Source of the DNA: Sinobacterium norvegicum
Lineage (GTDB): Bacteria > Pseudomonadota > Gammaproteobacteria > Pseudomonadales > Sinobacteriaceae
Reading direction: 5' to 3'
Assembly: GCF_923077115.1 (NCBI RefSeq)
Contig: NZ_CAKLPX010000002.1
Coordinates: forward strand, 248,001 to 312,000
Length of the DNA: 64,000 nucleotides
In this document: positions 16,639-23,768 of the stretch, in pieces
Layout of the letters: each line of letters starts with the position of its first letter
How positions within the stretch are numbered: position 1 is the stretch's first letter
The notes under the pieces: generated by a model
Database searches by the model: none
Told to the model about the DNA's origin: nothing
Seen by the model: the letters and a program-made list of their open reading frames with translations, nothing else
Translations under genes and position numbers: made by a program

Positions 16639-17319
16639 ATGAGAAGGCCAGCGGTTGTTTTGAGATCCGTTGCGGCGACTGCGGCACTGGTGTTGCTGTC
16701 AGCATGCAGCCAAAACCCAGCGCAAGAAAATAACTACCCGGTTGAGGGGGAGGAGCCGGCGCTGACCTTTGTTTATCAGTGCGGTGATCAGATCAGCTTT
16801 ACTGCCCATGGTAATGACGAGTCAAAATGGCTTTTTCTTCCGGGTAAAACCGTGGAGCTGCCGAAGGTCGCCGCCGCCTCTGGTGAGAAATACAGCGATG
16901 GCGAAACCACCTATTGGAGCCACGGCGAAGAAACCATGTTAGAAACTGCTGGTCAACGTTACAGTGACTGCCTGATCGACCGACGCGCCTCGATTTGGGA
17001 GAGTGCCAAACTGCAAGGAGTTGATTTTAGAGCGGTCGGCAACGAGCCGGGCTGGGTGTTGGAGCTGGGCCCCGATGAGCAGATGACATTGGTCACCAAT
17101 TACGGCGAAGAGCATATCGTCTTCGACCTGCCGCAGCCAGAGGTTAACAAAGCTAACAAAACCAGTTACTACAGCGCCGAAAACGACAACTATACCATCG
17201 ACGTGACGATTACCGGCAGTGCCTGTAATGATGATATGAGCGGCGATGCGTTTGAGGCCACGGTTGAGGTTAATCTCAATTATCAAAACCTGCGTGGTTG
17301 CGGCAAGGCGTTACACTAA
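16639..17319 (+). CDS. Lipoprotein with MliC-type domain fused to a COG3650-type domain
   Basis: A 226-aa lipoprotein: signal sequence with lipobox LLSAC (Cys about residue 22). Residues ~40-115 resemble the MliC fold of C-type lysozyme inhibitors (FVYQCGDQISFTAHG, KTVELPKVAAASGEKYSD, and a Cys later that would pair with the first). Residues ~125-226 carry FRAVGNEPGWVLEL, the start of the COG3650 domain often found attached to such lipoproteins, with a closing Cys. It could protect peptidoglycan from host or predator lysozyme. Domain assignment is from motifs only. Isolated between terminators. Confidence 0.66.
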   Translation: MRRPAVVLRSVAATAALVLLSACSQNPAQENNYPVEGEEPALTFVYQCGDQISFTAHGNDESKWLFLPGKTVELPKVAAASGEKYSDGETTYWSHGEETMLETAGQRYSDCLIDRRASIWESAKLQGVDFRAVGNEPGWVLELGPDEQMTLVTNYGEEHIVFDLPQPEVNKANKTSYYSAENDNYTIDVTITGSACNDDMSGDAFEATVEVNLNYQNLRGCGKALH

Positions 17320-17338
17320 ATCTCAGTAATAAAGTGGT

Positions 17339-17464
17339 ATGAAAATGAATAACAGATTGATGGCGCAGGTTTTAAATACTCTGCCGGTATCCGGCCAGGA
17401 GTCGGCGATAGCGCGACCCAGCGACCCGCTGTACTATCGCGCCGATCACAGTCAGTATTTCTAA
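17339..17464 (+). CDS. Possible 41-aa small protein
   Basis: A short reading frame (starts MKMNNRLMAQVLNTLPVSG, ends DHSQYF) that begins 20 bp after the lipoprotein stop and ends 41 bp before a good terminator. It may be the last cistron of the lipoprotein transcript. There is no strong Shine-Dalgarno, no relative I recognise and no second copy in the window, so it may be chance. Confidence 0.3.
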   Translation: MKMNNRLMAQVLNTLPVSGQESAIARPSDPLYYRADHSQYF

Positions 17465-17505
17465 TCTACATTTTGCGAAAAGCCAGTGTCAAATTGATAA
17501 GAAAG

Positions 17506-17527
17506 CCGGCGTCAGCCGGTTTTTTTT
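17506..17527 (+). terminator. Terminator of the MliC-type lipoprotein unit
   Basis: CCGGC-GTCA-GCCGG stem-loop followed by eight T. Confidence 0.85.
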
Positions 17528-18013
17528 GTGGTGATCGATGTTGGGAGCTTCGGTTTCAGCCTGGCGGCATACTGGCAAATAACAGTGTTATTCAGCGGAG
17601 CTGCCCAGCAGCAGTGTTAGATAGTTCGATGCAGGACTTTTTTTTGCTTAAACGATTGCCTTGGGTCAAGAAATGAACATTTATTACAATGATGTCATAT
17701 ATGGTTTTGTTAATAAACAATAGCTTACGGTATTGTTCGACCAGTTAAGGATTCTCCACCAGGTGACAAATATTGTCAGTTTGTTAGAATAATGGGTACT
17801 AATACCTACTAACAGTAATGCCGATTGGCGATAATTATTGCGACGTTGGTATTTTTTTACCCTGAAATACGCAGTGTGAACCAGTTCACAAAAAAGCTGG
17901 CATTAACATTGCAGGCATACACAGTGTGACCGATTTAAAGACCACCGATCTAACAAAAACGATAGTTTGGTGAGTTGTTAAGCAAAATAAAACACTAAGT
18001 TGTGGAGTTGGAT
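17528..18013. other. Long promoter region upstream of the first pilus operon
   Basis: A 486-bp AT-rich gap with no gene that I can support. It contains a perfect palindrome at 17764-17778 and, near 17880-17940, sequences that likely hold the pilin promoter. The length fits a heavily regulated fimbrial promoter. Confidence 0.5.
17764..17778. promoter_or_regulatory. Palindromic operator candidate, pilus operon 1
   Basis: TGACAA-ATA-TTGTCA, a perfect inverted repeat with 6-bp arms, 236 bp upstream of the first pilin start. Likely a binding site for a dimeric regulator; which one is unknown. Confidence 0.5.
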
Positions 18014-18583
18014 ATGAAAAACAAAATGAATGTATTGCGTGCCGCTGTTGTTGCGGGTTCTGTATTGGTGGCGGGTTCGGCCATAGCCGCCGATGGTAGT
18101 ATTGGTACCAGCAGCGAGGGAGATGTACTTCTAACTGCAGTTATACCAACACTATTTAAGGTAAATATTGAAAACGATGATCTTAATTTTGGCACTCTTG
18201 CTGATACCACTGTCGGTTCACGGACTATGGAAACCGGCTTTTGTGTGCAGTCAACCGGTGGTGCGGATTTTAAATTATCATTGAGTGCGGTGACTGGAGC
18301 GGCTACCGATATCACTGCCTTCACTTTACTTGGTCAGGGCCTAACTCCGGACTCAATCGGCTTCAGTGCTGAGTATTTGGCGACATCTGGCGCAGCAGCA
18401 GGATCAGGCAGCGATTTGGCTCCTGGCCAGACAATTAATTTGTCGACCGCTGAAAACTTCCTCGGTTGTGCCAATAACAACGAGTCAGGTTATATCTCTT
18501 ACGTGATTAATGAAACCTCGCTGTTGGCTGCCAAAGCAGACACCTATGTTGCCACCTCTTACGTGACAGTGACGGCACAGTAA
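18014..18583 (+). CDS. Pilin subunit 1 of an alternative chaperone-usher pilus
   Basis: A 189-aa exported protein with a Sec signal peptide ending GSAIAADG. The mature part is beta-rich with two cysteines (in METGFCVQSTGG and FLGCANN) that would form a subunit disulfide, and ends TYVATSYVTVTAQ, an alternating strand typical of Ig-like pilins. It stands directly before a large usher, the usual place of the major subunit. GGAG at 18004-18007 fits the ATG at 18014; an in-frame GTG at 18002 would only add residues before the signal peptide. Expected role: the polymerising shaft subunit, secreted and assembled with the chaperone encoded at 27524-28249. Confidence 0.75.
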   Translation: MKNKMNVLRAAVVAGSVLVAGSAIAADGSIGTSSEGDVLLTAVIPTLFKVNIENDDLNFGTLADTTVGSRTMETGFCVQSTGGADFKLSLSAVTGAATDITAFTLLGQGLTPDSIGFSAEYLATSGAAAGSGSDLAPGQTINLSTAENFLGCANNNESGYISYVINETSLLAAKADTYVATSYVTVTAQ

Positions 18584-18613
18584 GCTTGACGCTGAATGTG
18601 ACTGAGGGATTTA

Positions 18614-21391
18614 GTGGTGGAGCTTCGAGTCAGGTATGCGGCAGCGATTATAGCGCTGCTGTTCACCTCGCTATTGGCGGAGGAGTTTTTTTGGAACAAT
18701 TCCGTCGAAGCCAGTCGCGCTTATCCGCCCTCATCCAAGGAAAGCTCACCGGGATTAGTCGCTAATGCCGGTGTTGTCCTGCCCGCTCAAAAAGAATTTT
18801 CAAATACCGCCCCTATCAATACCGAATTCACGGCCTCTGCTGATACTGCTTTATCGCAGCCGCTAACCAGCACAGATTCCTCGTTAGCTCCCAAGCCGCC
18901 GCAACAACAGCAACCCAAACGCCTGTTAGAGTTGACCGAAAATGGCTGGGTGTTTAATCGTTCGGCCAAAACAAAAAACAAGAAAGCAAAATCTACTGTC
19001 CCCGCTGGCTTCGAGCACCTCACCGGTGAACAGCTGGTGCTGGCTGATGTGTATTACGGCGGTCGCTATCTGACCCAGACCCTGGTTACCCACACGCCGA
19101 CCCATGTCCGTATCGAAGACCCGGCTGCCGTGGTCGGGCTCTTACCTGAGGTGAAGAACCCCGGCGAGATCGAGACGGCGCTGTCGGCGCTGATGAGCAA
19201 CAATACCGACAGCCGCTGCTTTAATCAGCAGCAGCGGGACTGTGGCATACTCGAACCTGCCGTTGCGGATGTTATTTTTAACCCAGACAGTTTCAAGCTC
19301 GAGTTATTTGTTAACCCTAACTACCTGGCTGTGCAGCCGATCGATGAACTCAAGTATTTACCGCCGTCGAGTTCGGATAACGCCACCTTTGTGCAGCAGT
19401 TAGCCCTGGGCTATTCAGGCAGCGATGATGGTGACGACCGCTACAATTTAAGCGGCAGTAGCGTGTTGGGCTATCGCGAGCAATCGATCCGCAGTAATTG
19501 GAATATCACCGACACCGAAGACTTTACCGTCGATACCCTCTATTGGGAGCGGGATAAGAACGGCAAGGTGGGGCGGGCGGGCTTCCTGCGCGGTGCTAAC
19601 AACGGCCTGACGTTCAGCGCCAGCCCGCAACTGCTGGGTGGACACTTTGGCAGCTCAAGGCAGACCCGCATCGACTACGAGACCCAGGGCAGTAACGATA
19701 TACAGATCTATATGCCGATCCGCGGCCGGGTAGAGGTTTACCGCGATGCCAAGCTGATCGCCACCGAGATCTTAGAGATCGGCAACCATATGCTCGATAC
19801 CCGCAATTATCCCAGCGGTGGCTACAATATTGATATTGTGATCAAAGACGGCGGCAATGTGATTAACCGCGAGCGAAGGTATTTCGTTAAGGATAATCGC
19901 CTGCCCAACAAGGACGCGCCGGAATACTATGTTGAATTCGGTCAGGTGGTCGATAACCGGGAAGAGGGCAGCACGCTGCCGACCTCCTCCGGCGATACCT
20001 GGCAGTTGCGCAGCGGCTATAACTACCGCGTCGCCGATTCGTTAGGCATGGGCATGGGCGTGGCCGCCGATAACAATAATGCCTTAATCGAACCGAATAT
20101 GATTTGGATTGCCCGCGGCCTGCGTTTGACCGGCTCGCTGCTGGCCAGCACCGAGAATGACTACGGCTATGCCGCCGATGCTCAGTGGACCTATTATGGT
20201 TTCAATGCCAGCGGTAATATGCGCCGCCTCTATGCCGATGAGGAGCGAGTCGATGAGCAGATCAATACGAACGACCCGTTTTCAGCACAGCCGTTATTAG
20301 GTACCTCGTATAATCAATACGGCCTCAACCTCAATTACCAGATTCCGTTTGGCAGTGTGTCCTATAACGGTAGCTACTCCGACCGGCAGGGCTTTACCAG
20401 CAAAATCAACAGCGTCGCCCTTAATGCCACTCTGTTTAACTATGGCCGCACCAGTCTCAGCAGCACCTTCAGTGTCACCAAAGAAAACGAAAATTACTCG
20501 GCGCTGTTGAGTTTTACCTATCAGTTCAATACCGACCACTGGTCGAACAGCGCTCGCCCCAGTATCGAACATCGCGAATACGATACCTCTGATGGCGGCC
20601 GCAGCACTGACTACCAAGAGCGTTTAGCCCTACAGGCCAACTGGTATGACCGCGATCTATTGCCCGGTGATTTGAATATCAATAACCAATTAGAGGTTGG
20701 CACGGGCAGCGACAGCCTGCTCAACAGCGTGCAGTACCAGCAGCGCCTGATCGACATCGACGCCCAACTGCTTAACGACAAGCCCAGCGATGGCGAACTG
20801 CGCACCAGCTACAGCGCCACCCTGCGCAGCGGTTTTGTTATCGGCGGCGATTATCAGCCCAGCCTCGGCGGCACCGACAGCCGCGAGGCGGCCATTGTCA
20901 TCGATGTCGAGGGTGATGACAGCGGCGACAGCTATTTCGATATATTGATCAACGGTCAGCAGCGCGGCTACGCCAAGGTCGGCCAGCGCTCGGTGATTAC
21001 CGTGACGCCTTACGATACCTATAATGTACGCTTGGTTGCCCGCGGCGCCAACCCGCTGAACTACCGGGACCGAGTCGATACTGTCACCGTCTACCCTGGT
21101 AATGTGGTCAAGCTTGAGTGGCAGGCGGAGTCGGTTAATATTGTCTTTGGCCGGGTAGTCGATGCCAACGGTGAGGCCGTGGCTAACGCGGTGATTAAGG
21201 GGGCCGCCAGCATGGCGGTCAGTGATAGTTTTGGTTTATTTCAGGCCGAGCTGGCCAGTGGTGAGCAGCGGCTAATATTAAAATCGGCGACAGGGGTGTG
21301 TATGGTAACGGTGCCCGGTGACTATGAAACCAATAATGGCGTCGGTTTCGTTGGCGATTTAACGTGTTTGCAACAGGGTGGCGCCCTATGA
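18614..21391 (+). CDS. Outer-membrane usher 1 (TcfC/CooC-like)
   Basis: A 925-aa usher. A hydrophobic export signal (~5-22) is followed by an unusual ~110-aa Ser/Pro/Gln-rich segment. The conserved N-terminal part begins at FEHLTGEQLVLADVYYGGRYL. The barrel and plug region includes GRVEVYRDAKLIATEILEIG and a run of YNYRVADSLGMG-type strands. The C-terminal ~90 residues (IVFGRVVDANGEAVANAVIKG) are a carboxypeptidase-regulatory-like/CS1-usher terminal domain. It should form the secretion pore that polymerises pilins of the alternative (class 5-like) family. It uses a GTG start; GAGGGA is 4 nt upstream (7 nt from the next GTG). It overlaps the tip gene by 4 bp (ATGA). Confidence 0.82.
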   Translation: MVELRVRYAAAIIALLFTSLLAEEFFWNNSVEASRAYPPSSKESSPGLVANAGVVLPAQKEFSNTAPINTEFTASADTALSQPLTSTDSSLAPKPPQQQQPKRLLELTENGWVFNRSAKTKNKKAKSTVPAGFEHLTGEQLVLADVYYGGRYLTQTLVTHTPTHVRIEDPAAVVGLLPEVKNPGEIETALSALMSNNTDSRCFNQQQRDCGILEPAVADVIFNPDSFKLELFVNPNYLAVQPIDELKYLPPSSSDNATFVQQLALGYSGSDDGDDRYNLSGSSVLGYREQSIRSNWNITDTEDFTVDTLYWERDKNGKVGRAGFLRGANNGLTFSASPQLLGGHFGSSRQTRIDYETQGSNDIQIYMPIRGRVEVYRDAKLIATEILEIGNHMLDTRNYPSGGYNIDIVIKDGGNVINRERRYFVKDNRLPNKDAPEYYVEFGQVVDNREEGSTLPTSSGDTWQLRSGYNYRVADSLGMGMGVAADNNNALIEPNMIWIARGLRLTGSLLASTENDYGYAADAQWTYYGFNASGNMRRLYADEERVDEQINTNDPFSAQPLLGTSYNQYGLNLNYQIPFGSVSYNGSYSDRQGFTSKINSVALNATLFNYGRTSLSSTFSVTKENENYSALLSFTYQFNTDHWSNSARPSIEHREYDTSDGGRSTDYQERLALQANWYDRDLLPGDLNINNQLEVGTGSDSLLNSVQYQQRLIDIDAQLLNDKPSDGELRTSYSATLRSGFVIGGDYQPSLGGTDSREAAIVIDVEGDDSGDSYFDILINGQQRGYAKVGQRSVITVTPYDTYNVRLVARGANPLNYRDRVDTVTVYPGNVVKLEWQAESVNIVFGRVVDANGEAVANAVIKGAASMAVSDSFGLFQAELASGEQRLILKSATGVCMVTVPGDYETNNGVGFVGDLTCLQQGGAL

Positions 21392-22338
21392 TGAAAATAA
21401 TTATGATTCACTTATGCTCATTGCTAAGCGCTATTTTATTATGCTTTAGCGTCCCCGCAAATGCAGCTGGCACACTCACTGTCGGTAGCCTGCCAAGTGT
21501 TCTCGAATTTGATTTTTCAGCTGGTGACGAAAGTTCAACGACGGTTTTTTCTACCATTGATTTTTGTATCAGATCGACATCTATTGGTGGCTTCTTTTCT
21601 GGTAATGGTGACTATGCTGTGAAGGCAGCATCTGTCGCATCAGTTTTTGAATTAACTAAAGACGGTACAACTATCCCCTATACTGTCGATTTTACTAAAG
21701 GTAATGCTGCATTTACGAGCCTGGTTTACGATACGTATAGCAGTCGTTATTCTCCGCTGGTTGAGGCTGATTGTGAGCCGGTTTCATTGAGGGTGTCGAT
21801 ATTATTAAGTGATATAAAAATTGCACCGTCGGGTACTTATATTGATACCCTAACCTTTGATGCTGTTAACTACAGCTCTTTTTTTGGCTCTGGATTTTTT
21901 GAAACAATACGAGATCAAGAAATATTAACGATTGCCTTCACCATCCCAAAACAAGTAAAAATCAGTGGCCTCGAAGACCTGACCCTAACCGGTGATGACA
22001 CGCTGCTGTCTGCCGAAGACTCCGATGGCTTTTGTGTTTTTGCCACCTGGGGTAGTTTATATTCGATCACGGCGACCAGCCTCGAAGGCAGCTTTGAGCT
22101 GCGCGATGGCGCTAAAACGCCGACACTACCCTACGATGTGTTGATAAAAAATAGCGCTAGCTCAGCCTGGTCGAGCGCGCTTGATTATGGTGTTCAAGCC
22201 CCTGGGGACCGATACGGCGACGCCGATCAAGGCTGTAGTGCGGGTAACAATATGGATTTACGAATAGAGGCTGATCCCTCAGGCGTTAATGCTGGTACCT
22301 ATATCGGCACATTATACCTTACTGTTAGGCCAATATAA
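21388..22338 (+). CDS. Two-domain minor pilin/tip protein 1
   Basis: A 316-aa exported protein (signal peptide ending PANAAG). It has two beta-rich halves, each with a DFCI/GFCVF-type Cys and a second Cys (VEADCEPVSLR; DADQGCSAGNN), and ends GTYIGTLYLTVRPI. This two-domain, disulfide-bearing layout downstream of the usher is that of a tip adhesin or initiator subunit such as the CFA/I CfaE class. The start overlaps the usher stop (ATGA), so translation is coupled. Paralogous to the protein at 26557-27510. The receptor is unknown. Confidence 0.72.
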   Translation: MMKIIMIHLCSLLSAILLCFSVPANAAGTLTVGSLPSVLEFDFSAGDESSTTVFSTIDFCIRSTSIGGFFSGNGDYAVKAASVASVFELTKDGTTIPYTVDFTKGNAAFTSLVYDTYSSRYSPLVEADCEPVSLRVSILLSDIKIAPSGTYIDTLTFDAVNYSSFFGSGFFETIRDQEILTIAFTIPKQVKISGLEDLTLTGDDTLLSAEDSDGFCVFATWGSLYSITATSLEGSFELRDGAKTPTLPYDVLIKNSASSAWSSALDYGVQAPGDRYGDADQGCSAGNNMDLRIEADPSGVNAGTYIGTLYLTVRPI

Positions 22339-22341
22339 GTC

Positions 22342-22482
22342 ATGGCCAGAGGCTATGATGGCGCTAAAAAAACGGCATATATATTATTTCTTTTTTCATT
22401 GACAGTTCCTCGTTACTGTCCCAGTGGCGTCAGCGCAGGCGCTTATACCGGCACGCTGTTGCTAACGGTTAGGCTCAATTAA
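22342..22482 (+). pseudogene. Remnant of a duplicated minor-pilin C-terminus
   Basis: Just after tip gene 1, and in the same frame, a 46-codon reading frame ends PSGVSAGAYTGTLLLTVRLN. This is nearly the same as the end of tip protein 1 (PSGVNAGTYIGTLYLTVRPI). Upstream of that tail the homology is lost. It looks like the tail of a second tandem tip gene whose body was deleted. Confidence 0.6.
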
Positions 22483-22516
22483 ACGCTTAAATCGCCTTTT
22501 TATTTTTATTCTTATT

Positions 22517-22535
22517 CTTGTCATCAAATGGCAAG
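22517..22535. promoter_or_regulatory. CTTGTCA-N5-TGGCAAG palindrome, site 1
   Basis: CTTGTCATCAAATGGCAAG is a 7-bp-arm inverted repeat (one G-T) upstream of pilus operon 2. The same element lies 58 bp further on, and its core recurs at 38876-38893. Likely a protein-binding site; the AraC-type regulator at 28373 is one candidate. Confidence 0.5.
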
Positions 22536-22574
22536 AATAAAATAATCTCCCCCCTATTTCCTGCTAATTGAAAT

Positions 22575-22593
22575 CTTGTCACCAAATGGCAAG
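22575..22593. promoter_or_regulatory. CTTGTCA-N5-TGGCAAG palindrome, site 2
   Basis: CTTGTCACCAAATGGCAAG differs from site 1 by one base in the centre and lies 73 bp before the pilin 2 start. The 58-bp site spacing is between five and six helical turns. Confidence 0.5.
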
Positions 22594-22665
22594 GCTCACT
22601 TCTGTTGGCGTCATATTATCCCTCTCAGAATCACTGCGACTGACTCGCGGATTGAGAGAGGATAA

Positions 22666-23205
22666 ATGAGTAAACAATCGAAACTAGCCCTGTGTATAGC
22701 GGCAACCATGCTACCGGTTACTGCGACTTTCGCCGACATGGGCGCGCTCAATGATAAGAGTGAGGCGCGGGTTGAAATTACTGCCGAGGTCGGCGCGATG
22801 ATCCGTTTAGAGCTATCGTCAGAGACAATCAACTTCGGTGTCTTTACCGGTGAGGATGCCGTCCAGCAGTTGACCTACTGTGTCGCCTATAACGGTGGCA
22901 CCGAGTATGAGATGGCGCTGGAAGGCGAACACGGTGGGTTTAAACTTAAGAAGGATAAAAAAGCGAATAAGGCAGCCCCCCCAGGCGACGACGAGATGGC
23001 TTATACGGTCACCAAGATTGCCAAAAACGGCGAGCTTACCGAACTAGAGCACAAGAAAAAGAAAAGGTTTTCAGATGCCGCAACGCTTAACGATTGCGAA
23101 TCTCAAACCCATACCCTGGAATACAAAATCCTTGCGTCGGAGTATGAAGGGGTCAAAGACGGCACCTACTCCGGCCATACCGACATCACCATTACTGCTA
23201 AATAA
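22666..23205 (+). CDS. Pilin-like subunit 2 (lysine-rich)
   Basis: A 179-aa exported pilin-like protein; the signal peptide ends ATFADMG. FGVFTGEDAVQQLTYCVAYNGG aligns in layout with FGTLAD...GFCVQSTGG of pilin 1, and the second Cys is in TLNDCESQ. It ends GTYSGHTDITITAK. Two very basic insertions (KLKKDKKANKAAPP and EHKKKKRF) are odd for a surface pilin and could mediate binding to acidic surfaces or polysaccharide. It is the first gene of pilus operon 2, 31 bp before pilin 3. Confidence 0.7.
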   Translation: MSKQSKLALCIAATMLPVTATFADMGALNDKSEARVEITAEVGAMIRLELSSETINFGVFTGEDAVQQLTYCVAYNGGTEYEMALEGEHGGFKLKKDKKANKAAPPGDDEMAYTVTKIAKNGELTELEHKKKKRFSDAATLNDCESQTHTLEYKILASEYEGVKDGTYSGHTDITITAK

Positions 23206-23236
23206 CAACATACTTTAACTCTAAGAGAGGTTTACT

Positions 23237-23764
23237 ATGAACGCGAAACTAACACTTGCAGCATTGGCTGCGACCAGTCTTATTGCCCTGCCTGCCCTGG
23301 CTAACGACAACTCTACGGCTAAGGGTCAGGTGGATATCAACGCCACTATTTCACCGATGATCAGTATTACAATAGATCAGGATACGATTGATTTATCGCC
23401 CAGCGGTATCGATGGTGACGTTGTTCAGTCGACATCTTTTTGTGTGGCGACCAACAATGCCGGACAATATAAGATGGCGATCAGCGATGACACGAATGGG
23501 GCCACCGATTTTGCATTGTTCAATAGTGAGAAAGGCGAAAACTTGAGCTACAGCGTTGGAGTTATAGACGGTGCTGCTGCCACTGATCCCACCGATGTGA
23601 CAAAAGGTGTCGACACCGTGATGACTGGCGGTAATACTCTGGGTAATTGTGACGGTGGTGAGACAACCGGTACAATTAGCTATACTCTGGCTTCTGACGC
23701 TTATAACAGTGCGTCAATTGGCGAGTATACTGCAACGTCAATTGTGACAGTAACTGCAGAGTAA
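23237..23764 (+). CDS. Pilin subunit 3
   Basis: A 175-aa exported pilin with a signal peptide ending PALANDN. The mature protein is acidic, with two cysteines (STSFCVATNNAG, LGNCDGGET) in the same layout as pilin 1, and ends TATSIVTVTAE. AAGAGAGG precedes the ATG at good spacing. It lies 4 bp before the second usher. Operon 2 therefore has two pilin genes where operon 1 has one; this acidic one resembles pilin 1 more and is the better candidate for the major subunit. Confidence 0.74.
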   Translation: MNAKLTLAALAATSLIALPALANDNSTAKGQVDINATISPMISITIDQDTIDLSPSGIDGDVVQSTSFCVATNNAGQYKMAISDDTNGATDFALFNSEKGENLSYSVGVIDGAAATDPTDVTKGVDTVMTGGNTLGNCDGGETTGTISYTLASDAYNSASIGEYTATSIVTVTAE

Positions 23765-23768
23765 GAAG

